A stretch of DNA of 52,393 bases from Xanthomonas cucurbitae (GTDB taxonomy: Bacteria; Pseudomonadota; Gammaproteobacteria; Xanthomonadales; Xanthomonadaceae), in NCBI RefSeq assembly GCF_002939885.1, contig NZ_MDED01000029.1:1-52393 (forward strand), given 5' to 3'. Every line of letters begins with the position of its first letter. The first letter of the stretch is position 1. The position numbers were made by a program, and so were the translations under genes. Under the pieces are notes generated by a model. It did no database searches, was not told where the DNA came from, and worked only from the letters and a program-made list of their open reading frames with translations. Below are positions 8,715 through 18,800 of this stretch, one piece after another.

Positions 8715-9706
8715 TGAGTACCAGCATCAATGACGTGGCCCGGGTGGCCGGGGTATCCAAGTCCACGGTGTCGCGGGCGCTGGGCAGCGGCCCGGTGAGC
8801 GCCGAGGTGCGCGCCAAGGTGGAAGCGGCGGTGCGCCGGACCGGTTACCGGCCCAACTTGATGGCGCGGCGGCTGCGCTCGCAGCAGTCCGGCATCCTGG
8901 GGGTGATCGTGGCCGACATCCGCAACCCGTACTTCACCGCGCTGATCCGGGCGGTGGAAGAGGTTGCCTACAAGGCCGGTATGCGCGTGACCTTGTGCAA
9001 CACCGATGAAGACCCCGAGCGCGAGGCGCTGTACCTGGAGCTGATGCAGGAAGAGCGCATCACCGGGCTGATCTTCGCGCCAACCCGCGTGACCGTGGGG
9101 CGCATGCATGCGCTGTCGCTGGAGTACCCCACCGTGCTGGTGGACCGTGCCGGCCCCGGCAGCCGCTACGACAGCGTGGTGCTGGACAACGCGGCAGCGA
9201 TGGCCGAACTGGTGGTGCATCTGCAGGCGCAGGGCTACCGGCGCATCGGCGGGTTGTTCGGCAGCACCAGCACCACCGCGGCCGAGCGCCGCGACGGCTA
9301 CCTGGCCGCGATGCGTGCGCAGGGTCTGGCACCGGACTACCGCGAAGTGGCGCCGACGGCCGAAGCGGCGATCGCCGAGCTGAGCGATTGGCTGGCCAGC
9401 GACGACCGCCCCGAAGCCATCGTCGCCAGTAACAGCCTGCTGCTGATGGGCGCGCTGAAGGCCGCGCGCACCGCCGGCTTGCGCCTGCCGCAGGACCTGG
9501 CGCTGGCCGGCTTCGACAACGAACGCTGGACCGACCTGGTCGAACCCGGCATCACCGTGGTCGAGCAACCGGTCGAGGACATGGGCCGCGCAGCGATGTC
9601 GCTGCTGCTGGAACGCCTGGGCAACCCGCAGCTGCCGATCCGCCGCATGGTGATGACCGGACGTTGCGTGGTGCGTGGCTCTACCGGCGCCCGCCCGCGC
9701 ATCTAG
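8714..9706 (+). CDS. fruR: LacI-family fructose operon regulator
   Basis: The 330-residue protein has an N-terminal LacI helix-turn-helix (INDVARVAGVSKSTVSRAL, residues 5-23), the hinge around PNLMARRLRSQQSG and a periplasmic-binding-protein-like effector domain from about residue 60 (GILGVIVADIRNPYF onward). It is transcribed divergently from fruB, and two matching palindromes lie in the shared promoter region, so it most likely represses fruBKA-oprB and itself. The inducer would be a phosphorylated fructose, by analogy with FruR/Cra; this is inference. The GTG at 8714 is the only start giving the complete HTH. The last 26 codons are copied three times downstream. Confidence 0.9.
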   Translation: MSTSINDVARVAGVSKSTVSRALGSGPVSAEVRAKVEAAVRRTGYRPNLMARRLRSQQSGILGVIVADIRNPYFTALIRAVEEVAYKAGMRVTLCNTDEDPEREALYLELMQEERITGLIFAPTRVTVGRMHALSLEYPTVLVDRAGPGSRYDSVVLDNAAAMAELVVHLQAQGYRRIGGLFGSTSTTAAERRDGYLAAMRAQGLAPDYREVAPTAEAAIAELSDWLASDDRPEAIVASNSLLLMGALKAARTAGLRLPQDLALAGFDNERWTDLVEPGITVVEQPVEDMGRAAMSLLLERLGNPQLPIRRMVMTGRCVVRGSTGARPRI

Positions 9707-10376
9707 CCGCCCCATCGTAGGAGCGCACCTGGGCGCGACGGGCGTTACCGGGAAGGCCTGTCGCGCCCAGGTGCGCTCCTACGCGACAGTACGGGAGCGC
9801 AACAGCTGCCGATCCGCCGCATGGTGATGACCGGGCGTTGCGTGGTGCGTGGCTCTACCGGCGCCCGCCCGCGCATCTAGCCGCCCCATCGTAGGAGCGC
9901 ACCCGGGCGCGACGGGCGTTACCGGGAAGGCCTGTCGCGCCCAGGTGCGCTCCTACGAGGTAGTACGGGATCGCAACCCAAAGACCCCGGCATCGCCGGC
10001 CGCAGCTGTCGATCCGCCGCATGGTGATGACCGGGCGTTGCGTGGTGCGTGGCTCTACCGGCGCCCGCCCGCGCATCTAACCGCCCCATCGTAGGAGCGC
10101 ACCTGGGCGCGACGGGCGTTACCGGGAAGGCCTGTCGCGCCCAGGTGCGCTCCTACGGGACAGTACGGGAGGGCAACAGCTGCCGATCCGCCGCACGGTG
10201 ATGACCGGGCGTTGCGTGGTGCGTGGCTCTACCGGTGCCCGCCCGCGCATCTAGCCGCCCCATCGTAGGAGCGCACCCGGGCGCGACGGGCGTTACCGGG
10301 AAGGCCTGTCGCGCCCGGGTGCGCTCCTACGAGGTAGTACGAGATCGCAACCAAAAAACCCCGGCAGTGCCGGGGC
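9629..10376 (+). repeat. Amplified fruR tail with GTAG palindrome (4 units)
   Basis: A segment containing the end of fruR, its stop codon and a GTAGGAGCG...CGCTCCTAC palindrome occurs four times, starting at 9629, 9803, 10003 and 10177. Spacings are 174, 200 and 174 bases, so the pattern is a 374-bp dimer (9629-10002) repeated once (10003-10376). The first copy is the genuine fruR end; the others are non-coding remnants, each still carrying the translated tail and an in-frame stop (TAG, TAG, TAA, TAG by unit). The longer units end in a copy of the transcription terminator; the inner copy is degraded. This block fills the fruR to RND-gene interval. Confidence 0.9.
10353..10375 (-). terminator. 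Rho-independent terminator of the RND operon
   Basis: On the minus strand CCCCGGCACTGCCGGGG is followed by six T residues (complement of 10353-10358), 26 bases after the RND permease stop. The 7-bp GC stem with a T run is a textbook intrinsic terminator. An outer arm, GCAACC / GGTTGC, extends the stem. A decayed copy lies near 9978-10000 in the repeat block. Confidence 0.85.
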
Positions 10377-10401
10377 TTCTTGGTTGCAACAAACGCCTGG
10401 C

Positions 10402-13400
10402 TCAGCGATCCGGGCGGTGCGTGCCCGAGTCGTTCTGCGCGACCAGATACTCCTTGGACTGCTCGTCCAGCTTGTCGCCCAGCATGCGGCGCACCACCAC
10501 GAAGAACAGCGGGATGAAGATCACGCCGAGCACGGTGGCGAACACCATGCCGCCGATCACGCCGGTACCGATGGAGTGACGCGAGTTGGCGCCGGCACCG
10601 GTGGAGATCGCCAGCGGCAGCACACCCAGGATGAAGGCGAACGAGGTCATCAGGATCGGGCGGAAACGCAGATGCGCCGCTTCCAGCGTGGCCTCGCGCA
10701 AGGTCTTGCCCGCCGCGCGCTGCTCCACCGCGAATTCCACGATCAGGATCGCGTTCTTCGCCGCAAGACCAATGACCGTAATCATGCCGATCTTGAAATA
10801 CAGGTCGTTCGGCAGGCCGCGCAGCATCGAGAAGACGATCGCGCCCAGCACGCCGATCGGCACCACCATCAGCACCGCCACCGGAATCGACCAGCTCTCG
10901 TAAAGCGCGGCCAGGCACAGGAACACCACCACCACCGACAGCGCGAGCAACAGCGTGGCCGCATTGCCGGCAATGATTTCCTGGTAGGACATGCCGCTCC
11001 AGTCGAAGCCGAAACCCGGCGGCAGATCGTTGTTGACGATTTCTTCCATCGCCGCCATCGCCTGGCCGGAGCTGCCGCCCGGGGCCGGGTTGCCGACGAT
11101 ATTCACCGCCGAATAGCCGTTGTAGCGGTTCAACGCCGGCGAGGCGTAGGTCCATTCGGCCTTGACCACGTTGCTCAACGGAATCATGCCGGGCTGGCCA
11201 TCGGCACCGGTGGCGGAGGTGCTGGGGGTGAAGAAGTTGCGCAGCGCGTCGGGACCGGTACGGAACTGGTCGTCGGCGCGCATGTTGACGCGCTTGATGC
11301 GGCCTTCGGAGAAGTAGTCGTTGACATACACCGGCGCCAGCATCAGCTGGATCGAGTTGTAGATGTCGCTGACGTTCAACCCCATCGATTGCGCCTGCAC
11401 GCGGTCCACATGCAATTGCAGTTGCGGCGAGTTTTCCAGCCCGTTCGGACGCACGCCCACCATGGTGTCGGCCTTCTGCGCGGCCTTGCCCAGCACGATG
11501 TTGCGCGCCTGGTTCAATGCCTCCTGGCCTGCGCCAGCGCGGTCCTGCAGCCACATGTCGAAGCCGCCGAACTGTCCCAGGCCCTGCACGGTGGGCAGGT
11601 TGACCACGAAGATCTGCGCGCCCTTGATGCCGTAGAAGGCACCGTTGAGTTGCTGGATCAGCTCCTCGGCGGTGGCGTCGCGTTCGTCCCACGGCTTGAG
11701 CCGGATGAAGCCCATGCCGACGTTTTCGCCCGAACCCAGGAAACTGAAACCGGCGATCTGCAGCATGCCTTCCACGGCCGGCTGCTTTTCCAGCACCGCA
11801 CGCATCTGCGCGAACGCTTCGTTGGTGCGGATCTTGGTGGCACCTGGCGGCAGCTGCACGATCGCCACCGCAAAGCCCTGGTCTTCTTCGGGCAGGAAGC
11901 TGCCCGGCATGCGCGTGAACAGGAAGCCGCACAGCACCACCAGCACCACGAACACCATCATCCATGGCGGCGAGCGCTTCAGGGTGTGACCGACCACGCC
12001 CACATAGCGGTGCGCCAGCTTGTCGTAGTACTTGTCGAAGGTGCGATAGACCCAGTTCTTCTTGTCCGAATGGGTGGCCTTGAGGAAGCTGGCGCACAGC
12101 GCCGGCGTGAAGGTCAGCGCCAGGAGCGCGGAGAAGCCCATCGACATGGCGATGGTCAGCGCAAACTGCTTGTAGATCGCACCGGAGGCGCCCGGCTGCA
12201 GCGAGGACGGGATGAACACCGCCGCCAGCACCACGGTGATGGCCACCACCGCGCCGGTAATCTGGGTCATCGCCTTCTGGGTGGCCGCCTTCGGCTCCAG
12301 GTGTTCTTCGCTCATGATGCGTTCGACGTTCTCGATCACCATGATCGCGTCGTCCACCACGATGCCGATCGCCAGCACCATCGCAAATAGTGTCAGCTGG
12401 TTGATGGTGAAGCCGATGGCGTACATGCCGAAGAAGGTGCCCAGCAGCGCCACCGGAATCACCAGGGTCGGAATCACCGTGGCGCGGAAGTTCTGCAGGA
12501 ACAGCAGCATCACCAGGAACACCAGCACGATGGCTTCGGCCAGGGTGTGCACCACTTCCTCGATGGAGATGCGCACGAAGGTGGTCGACTCGTACGGTGC
12601 GAACCAGGTCACCCCCTGCGGGAAGGTGGGCTGCAGTTCGTCGAGCTTGGCACTCACTGCCTCGGAGACGTTGAGCGCATTGGCGCCCGGCAGCAGCTGG
12701 ACGCCGAAGGCACCGGTGGGCTTGCCGTTGTACTGGGTGTCGAAGCCGTAGTTGCTCGGGCCCACGGTGACGCGCGCCACGTCCTTCAGGCGCACCGTGG
12801 CGCCGTTGTTGTCGGTGCGCAGGATGATGTCTTCGAATTCCTGCGGCGAGCTGAAGCGGCCTTCCGCCGAGACGGTGGCGGTGAAGCTGATGCCGTCGGG
12901 CGTGGGGTCGGCGCCGACCGAACCGGCAGCGAACTGCACGTTCTGGTTGCGCACGGCGGTCAGCACCTGGGTGGCCGACAGGTTGTAGCCCTGCAGCTTC
13001 TCCGGGTTCAACCAGATGTTCATCGCGTACTCGGCGCCGAACTGGTTGGTGCTGCCAACGCCGGGAACGCGCGAGATCTGCTCGAGCACGCGCGAACCGA
13101 CGAGGTCGTTGAGCGCATCGCGGTTGATCGACGGGTTGTCCGAGCGCAGCGCCGCCACCATCAGGAAGCCGGCGTTGGCCTTGGCCACCACCACGCCTTG
13201 CTGGGTCACCTCGGAGGGCAGGCGCGGCGTGGCCAGCGACACCTTGTTCTGCACCTGCACCTGGGCGATATCGGCGTCGGTGCCGGTCTCGAAGGTCAGG
13301 GTGATGGTCACGCGCCCGTTGGAGGCCGAGGACGAATTGAAATACAGCAGGTGGTCGATACCGGTGAGCTGTTGCTCGATGACCTGCGTCACTGCCTTTT

Positions 13401-13572
13401 CGGCGGTATCGGCACTGGCGCCGGGAAAGGTGGCCGACACGGTGACCTGCGGCGGGGCGATCGAGGGATACGACTCGATACCCAGGTTCAGGATCGAGAT
13501 CACGCCCGCGAGCGAGATCAGGATCGCCACCACCCAGGCGAAGATCGGGCGTTCGATGAAAAACTTAGGCAT
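10402..13572 (-). CDS. RND multidrug efflux permease, HAE1 family
   Basis: This is an inner-membrane proton-driven drug exporter of the AcrB/MexB type, 1056 residues, the usual length. It starts PKFFIERPIFAWVVAILISL (TM1). The proton-relay aspartates are D407 and D408 in IGIVVDDAIMVIENV, the same numbers as in AcrB. Two large porter loops and twelve predicted membrane spans fit the family, and the C-terminal half repeats the fold. It lies 12 bases after the adaptor gene and shares its operon with the TetR regulator. No outer membrane channel gene is adjacent, so a TolC-like partner must be encoded elsewhere. Substrates cannot be told from sequence. Confidence 0.95.
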   Translation of the reverse strand: MPKFFIERPIFAWVVAILISLAGVISILNLGIESYPSIAPPQVTVSATFPGASADTAEKAVTQVIEQQLTGIDHLLYFNSSSASNGRVTITLTFETGTDADIAQVQVQNKVSLATPRLPSEVTQQGVVVAKANAGFLMVAALRSDNPSINRDALNDLVGSRVLEQISRVPGVGSTNQFGAEYAMNIWLNPEKLQGYNLSATQVLTAVRNQNVQFAAGSVGADPTPDGISFTATVSAEGRFSSPQEFEDIILRTDNNGATVRLKDVARVTVGPSNYGFDTQYNGKPTGAFGVQLLPGANALNVSEAVSAKLDELQPTFPQGVTWFAPYESTTFVRISIEEVVHTLAEAIVLVFLVMLLFLQNFRATVIPTLVIPVALLGTFFGMYAIGFTINQLTLFAMVLAIGIVVDDAIMVIENVERIMSEEHLEPKAATQKAMTQITGAVVAITVVLAAVFIPSSLQPGASGAIYKQFALTIAMSMGFSALLALTFTPALCASFLKATHSDKKNWVYRTFDKYYDKLAHRYVGVVGHTLKRSPPWMMVFVVLVVLCGFLFTRMPGSFLPEEDQGFAVAIVQLPPGATKIRTNEAFAQMRAVLEKQPAVEGMLQIAGFSFLGSGENVGMGFIRLKPWDERDATAEELIQQLNGAFYGIKGAQIFVVNLPTVQGLGQFGGFDMWLQDRAGAGQEALNQARNIVLGKAAQKADTMVGVRPNGLENSPQLQLHVDRVQAQSMGLNVSDIYNSIQLMLAPVYVNDYFSEGRIKRVNMRADDQFRTGPDALRNFFTPSTSATGADGQPGMIPLSNVVKAEWTYASPALNRYNGYSAVNIVGNPAPGGSSGQAMAAMEEIVNNDLPPGFGFDWSGMSYQEIIAGNAATLLLALSVVVVFLCLAALYESWSIPVAVLMVVPIGVLGAIVFSMLRGLPNDLYFKIGMITVIGLAAKNAILIVEFAVEQRAAGKTLREATLEAAHLRFRPILMTSFAFILGVLPLAISTGAGANSRHSIGTGVIGGMVFATVLGVIFIPLFFVVVRRMLGDKLDEQSKEYLVAQNDSGTHRPDR

Positions 13573-13584
13573 GTCCGGGTTCCG

Positions 13585-14883
13585 TCACTGCTGCTTGGAC
13601 TGGGAGTCGGCCGGTTGCGCGGCCGCGTCCTGCTTGGGCTGGTTCTGCGCGGCCGGGGCGGCGGCATCGGCGGCGGGTGCGCCTTCTGCCTTGCCCGCCT
13701 GGCCGGTGGCCGGTGCCGCACCCGGTGCACCCGGTTGTGCACCGGCGGCCGGCTTGTTCGGATCCCACGGCACGCCCTTGGCGGGCTGTCCTTCCTTGGC
13801 CTTCTGCACGCCGTCGACGATGACCTGGTCGCCCGGTGCCACACCGCCGGTCACGATCCACTGGCCCTTCTGCTGGCCGTCCACGGTGAGGTTCTTGCGC
13901 ACCACCTTGCCGTCCTTGCCCAGCACAAGCGCATAGGCACCCATTGCATCGCGCTGCAGCGCCTGCTGCGGCACCAGGTAGGCGTTGTTGCGCTGGCCCA
14001 GGCTGGCCTTGAAGGTCACGAACGCACCCGGTAGCAGCGCCAGTTCGGGGTTGGGCAGGGTAGCGCGCAACGACACCGCGCCGGTACTCGGATCCACCGT
14101 CACCGCCGAGACGTCCAGCGTGCCGGGGTGCGGATACTGCGTGCCGTTGCCCAGTTCCACGTTGATGGTGGACTTGCCGTCACCGCTGAGCTGCACGGTT
14201 CCGCTGCTCTGCGCCTGGCGCAGCGCAGCCAGCTCGTCGCTGCTCATCGCGAAGTTCACGTACAGCGGGTCGATCTGGTCCACGGTGGTCAACAGGGTCG
14301 CTTCGCCAGCGCCCACCAGTGCGCCTTCGGTCACCCGCTGGATGCCGGCGCGCCCGGTGATCGGCGAGGTCACATTGGCGAAACTCAGCTGGATGCGGGC
14401 CGCTTCGACGATGCCACGCGCCTGCTGCACGTTGGCGCGGGAAGAGCGTTCGGTGGCTTCGGCGGTGTCGATATCCGCGCGCGACACGTATTGCTGGGGC
14501 GCCAGGCTGCGCGCGCGCTTGGCGGCGATCTGGGCATTGGCGTAGGTCGCCTCGGCGGCGGCCAGCTGGCCTTGTGCCTGCAACAGTGTGGCCCGCAGCG
14601 GTTGCGGGTCGATCTGGAACAGCGGCTGGCCTTCCTTGACGTCGGTGCCTTCGGTGTACAGGCGCTTGAGCACCACGCCATCGACGCGGGCGCGCACGTC
14701 GGCCGAGCGGAAGGCCGACAGGCGGCCCACCAAATCGCGCTCCAGCGGCAGTGTCTGCGGCTTCATTTCCAGCACCGACACTTCCGGCGGCGGCGGCGCC
14801 TGCTGTTGTTCGGGCTTGCTGCAGGCAGCGAGCGCCACGGTGATGGCCAGGGCCAGGCCGAAGGTGCGGAGCGGGGCGATCAT
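13585..14883 (-). CDS. RND efflux periplasmic adaptor lipoprotein
   Basis: This AcrA/MexA-type membrane fusion protein links the RND pump to an outer membrane channel. The 432-residue product has a lipoprotein signal with lipobox LAAC (Cys21), then the biotinyl-lipoyl half motifs, an alpha-hairpin rich in Ala and Gln (about 100-170), a beta-barrel domain, and an unusually long Ala/Pro/Gln-rich tail (about 370-432, ending QSKQQ). The ATG at 14883, with GGAG 9 bases upstream, puts the lipobox at the correct distance. It starts 14 bases after the tetR gene and ends 12 bases before the permease gene. The disordered tail is longer than in E. coli AcrA and its role is unknown. Confidence 0.93.
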   Translation of the reverse strand: MIAPLRTFGLALAITVALAACSKPEQQQAPPPPEVSVLEMKPQTLPLERDLVGRLSAFRSADVRARVDGVVLKRLYTEGTDVKEGQPLFQIDPQPLRATLLQAQGQLAAAEATYANAQIAAKRARSLAPQQYVSRADIDTAEATERSSRANVQQARGIVEAARIQLSFANVTSPITGRAGIQRVTEGALVGAGEATLLTTVDQIDPLYVNFAMSSDELAALRQAQSSGTVQLSGDGKSTINVELGNGTQYPHPGTLDVSAVTVDPSTGAVSLRATLPNPELALLPGAFVTFKASLGQRNNAYLVPQQALQRDAMGAYALVLGKDGKVVRKNLTVDGQQKGQWIVTGGVAPGDQVIVDGVQKAKEGQPAKGVPWDPNKPAAGAQPGAPGAAPATGQAGKAEGAPAADAAAPAAQNQPKQDAAAQPADSQSKQQ

Positions 14884-14897
14884 CAGGAGGAACTCCG

Positions 14898-15557
14898 TTA
14901 GGGTCTTGAAGTGGAAAAGGTGCATGGGGTCGGCACGGGCGCGGCGCCGGCCGCGGCAAACGCCCGCAAAAAGGTGTCGACGGCGAACTGCGCCCACTGC
15001 TGCCTGGCGGCAAGGCCGGCGCGATGGGGCACCTGGAAGCGTTGTCGATCGAAATCCAGCCCGACGATCATGCTCAGCAGCAGCTCGGCCATGCGCTGCG
15101 GATCGTCAGCGTGCAATTGGCCGGCGGCGATGGCCTGCTCGAAACGATGCGCCAGACGCTGCTGCATGCCGACCACGCCTTCGTGGAAGATCTGCTGGGA
15201 TTGATCGGGGAACCGGTGCGACTCGGCTTCCACCAAACGGCAGGTCTGTAACACATCCGGGCAGTTGAGGCGGTCAAGATGGGCCACTGCAAACGCCAGC
15301 AGGTCGTGGCGCAGGTCAGCCGAGGCGGCGCCCAGCGGGACCATGGCCAAGTGCACGTGACCCTGCAGCACGTCGCGCAGCAGGTTTTCTTTACACCCGT
15401 AGTGACGGTAGAGCGTCTGCTTGGAACAACCGGCGCGTTCGGCCACCGCGTCCATGCTCAGCCGCATTCCGCGCTCGGCAAGCAGGGTGTGCACGGCAGC
15501 ATGGATGCGGCGATCGCAGTCCGAACGCCGGGCGGCATGGGGGGGACGAGACGTCAT
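14898..15557 (-). CDS. TetR-family repressor of the RND operon
   Basis: The 219-residue regulator has an N-terminal TetR DNA-binding domain (about 15-60) with the helix-turn-helix MDAVAERAGCSKQTLYRHYG (residues 35-54), followed by a divergent all-helical ligand domain. It is the first gene of a three-gene operon with the adaptor and RND pump, and a 20-bp operator overlaps its promoter, so it probably represses its own operon until an inducer binds. That the regulator is in the same operon rather than divergent means de-repression raises the repressor too. ATG at 15557. Confidence 0.9.
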   Translation of the reverse strand: MTSRPPHAARRSDCDRRIHAAVHTLLAERGMRLSMDAVAERAGCSKQTLYRHYGCKENLLRDVLQGHVHLAMVPLGAASADLRHDLLAFAVAHLDRLNCPDVLQTCRLVEAESHRFPDQSQQIFHEGVVGMQQRLAHRFEQAIAAGQLHADDPQRMAELLLSMIVGLDFDRQRFQVPHRAGLAARQQWAQFAVDTFLRAFAAAGAAPVPTPCTFSTSRP

Positions 15558-15565
15558 GGGGGTAG

Positions 15566-15594
15566 ACTATACCGTCCAGTTTAGTTTTTAAACA
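15566..15594 (-). promoter_or_regulatory. Promoter and TetR operator of the efflux operon
   Basis: On the minus strand a -35 TGTTTA (15594-15589) and a -10 TATAGT (15571-15566) are separated by 17 bases. A 20-bp imperfect palindrome (15566-15585, beginning ACTATACCG on the plus strand; 7 of 10 base pairs match) covers the spacer and the -10 box, the expected place for a TetR-type operator. The tetR ATG follows 8 bases after the -10. Confidence 0.7.
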
Positions 15595-15796
15595 GCCTTG
15601 ACGATCGCAGTTTCGTCTGCGCAACTCCTTGTTTGCCAAGCCTTGTGCCGGACTTTGCCGGATCTGGCGATCTGTTGCCCGCCAGGCTCGCGCGGCCCGG
15701 AAGAACTACACAGCGGTAGCACTTTGGCGGCATTGCTGCGCCCGCTGCATGCCGCGTATTTGCGCTATGCAGCAAGGCGTCGTCACGGTCCGTCGG

Positions 15797-15802
15797 TACA
15801 AT
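15797..15802 (+). promoter_or_regulatory. Possible -10 box of the glutamate dehydrogenase gene
   Basis: TACAAT lies 33 bases before the ATG of the glutamate dehydrogenase. No convincing -35 hexamer stands at 16-18 bases upstream, so the call is tentative. The rest of the 15595-15796 gap shows nothing recognisable. Confidence 0.35.
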
Positions 15803-15835
15803 TCAGGTTTTCCACCGAGCAGTCCAGCTCTACTC

Positions 15836-18800
15836 ATGACAGCCAAGAAAGCCGCTTCGAAATCGTCCACGACGTCGGTCAAACCGGTCGCCGAACGTGC
15901 CGTCCCCGTGCTTGCCACCGAACCGCAGGCGGTCACTCTTGAGCCGGTGTTTGCGGCCTTGCGCAAGCGTTATCCGGCTGCCCGCCAGACCGAGGTCCAT
16001 GCGTTCGCGGCCGACTTCTACCGGCGCATGGAGGAAGACGAATTTCCCAACCACCCACCCGAGCAGTGGGCGGCGCTGGCGTCGGACATGCTGGAATTTG
16101 CGCGCACCCGCAAGGCCGGAACGGTCAATGTGCGGGTGTTCAACCCCACCTTGAAGAGCCACGGCTACGAATCGCCGCACACGCTGCTGCAGATCGTCAA
16201 CGACGACATGCCGTTCCTGGTGGACTCGGTGAGCATGACCCTGGCCGAGCTGGGGATCGGCGTGCATGTGCTTGGCCACCCGGTGCTGCGTATCGCGCGC
16301 GACAAGTCCGGCAAGCTCACCGCCGTGGGCGAGGGCAAGAGCGAGTCGCTCATGGTGCTGGAAATCGACCGCCAGCCAGCCGAAGACATGCCCAGGCTGG
16401 AAGCGGCGGTGCGCAAGGTGCTGGCCGAGGTGCGCGCCATCGTGCACGACTGGGCCGCCATGCGCGAAAAGATGGTGATGCTGGCCGACGACCTGGCCAC
16501 CCGCCGCCTGCCGATCGACGACACCAGCCGCCACGAGGCGCAGGAATTCCTGCGCTGGGCCGCTGCCGACCATTTCACCTTCTTCGGCTACCGCGAGTAT
16601 CGGGTGGAGAAGCAGGGGGGGCAGGAGGTGCTGGCGCCGGTGGAGGAGTCCGGGCTGGGGTTGATGCGTGGCCACGACACCTCGCCGGCGCGTCCGGTGA
16701 CCACGCTGGCCGCGCACGGTCTGAACGCCTCGTCCAAGCTCAAGGAAGCGTTGATTCTGACCAAGACCAATGCACGTTCGCGCGTGCATCGGGTTGGCTA
16801 CATGGATTACATCGGTATCCTGGAATTCGACGCCAACGGCCGCATCGTCGGCGAGCAGCGCTTTCTGGGCCTGTTCACTTCCAGCGCCTACAACCGCCGC
16901 CCGTGGGAAATTCCGCTGGTGCGTCAACGCCACGAATACGTGATGAGCAAGTCGGGCCTGACCCCGAGCAGCCACAGTGGCAAGGCCTTGCGCCATATCC
17001 TGGAAACCTTGCCGCGCGAGGAGCTGTTCCAGTCCAACGAAGAGGAACTCTACCGCACGGCGATGGGTATCCTGGGCTTGCAGGAGCGCGTGCGCAGTCG
17101 CCTGTTCCTGCGCCGCGACAAGTACGGGCGTTTCATATCGGCGCTGGTGTACATCCCGCGCGAGCGCTTCAACACCGACGTGCGCCTGCGCATCGAGGCC
17201 TTGTTGAAAGGTGCGCTGCATGGCGAATACATCGACTCGTCGGTGGTGCTGGGCGAATCGCCGCTGGCGCAGCTGCACCTGATCGTGCGGCCCAAGAGCG
17301 GCGAGGCGCTGGAATTCAATACCACCGAACTCGAATCGCGGTTGGCGCATCTGTTGCGCAACTGGCGCGACGCCCTGCGCGAGGCGCTGGTGGCGCGGCA
17401 TGGCGAGGCCAACGGCCTGCGCATGGCGGCCAACTTTGGCCGTGCGCTACCCGCTGGCTATATCGAGGACTCGTCGATCGAATCGGCGGTGTCCGATGTG
17501 GAGCACCTGGCCGCGCTGGATGGGCCGGATGACCTGCATCTGAGCCTGCAGGAAATCCGTCGCGACGACGGCGTACGGCTGGATGCCGGCGAAGGCCTGC
17601 GCCTGAAGCTGTATCGCCAGCTCGACGACATTCCGTTGTCCGATGCGATGCCGATGATGGAGAACATGGGTCTGCGGGTGATCTCCGAGCGGCCATATCG
17701 GCTGCAGGTGGGCGAAACGCCCGTCTATATCCAGGACTTCGAGGTCGAATCCACCGCGGGCAAGATCAATGCCGCCAGTGCCGACGCCAGCTTCGGCGAA
17801 GCCTTCGAACGCATCTGGAACGGCGATGCCGAAAACGACGGGTTCAACCGCCTGATCCTGGCCGCCCGCCTGCACTGGCGCCAGGTCGCGTTGTTGCGCG
17901 GTTACTGCAAGTATCTGCTGCAGACGGCGGTACCGTTCTCGCAGAGCTATGTCGAGGCCACCTTCACCCGTTACCCGTTGCTGGCACGTTTGCTGGTCGA
18001 ACTGTTCGAGGCACGGTTCGATCCGTCCACCGGCAGCGAAACCAAGCCACAGATCTTTGCTGGCCAGGCCCGCCTGCGTGAGGAACTGTCTGCGCTGGCA
18101 GGCAGCGACGAAGCCACGCTCAAGGCCCTGGAACCGGTGCTGGACGCACGCGGCAGCGACCGCGCCGCGCAGCAGGAGGCCACCCGCGCCACCTTGCTCA
18201 AGCTGATGGACCGTGTCTCCAGCCTGGACGAAGACCGCATCCTGCGCAGCTTCATCGATGTGATCGATGCAACGCTGCGCACCAATTACTACCAGACCAC
18301 CAAGGATGGCAAGTACGGCCATTGCATCAGCTTCAAGCTGGATTCGGCAATCGTGCCCGATCTGCCCAAGCCGCGCCCATACCGCGAGATTTTCGTCTAC
18401 GGGCCGCGCGTGGAAGGCGTGCATCTGCGCTTCGGCGCAGTGGCGCGTGGCGGCCTGCGCTGGTCGGACCGCCGCGAGGATTTCCGTACCGAAGTGCTGG
18501 GTCTGGTCAAGGCGCAGATGGTCAAGAACACCGTCATCGTGCCGGTCGGCGCCAAGGGCGGTTTCTACGTCAAGCGTTCGCCGGTGGGTGGCGGCTCCAC
18601 GACAGAAAATCGTGACGCGATCCAGGCCGAGGGCATCGCCTGCTACAAGCTGTTCATCCAGGGCCTGCTGGACATCACCGACAACATCGTCGGCGGCAAG
18701 ATCGTGCCGCCGCCGCAGGTGGTGCGTCACGACCAGGACGACCCGTATCTGGTCGTTGCGGCCGACAAGGGCACGGCCACGTTCTCCGACATCGCCAATG

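Noticed and set aside
9803..10256. Tail copies of fruR as functional small genes
   Set aside because: They carry only 26 codons each, with no start or ribosome site; they are parts of the duplicated repeat.
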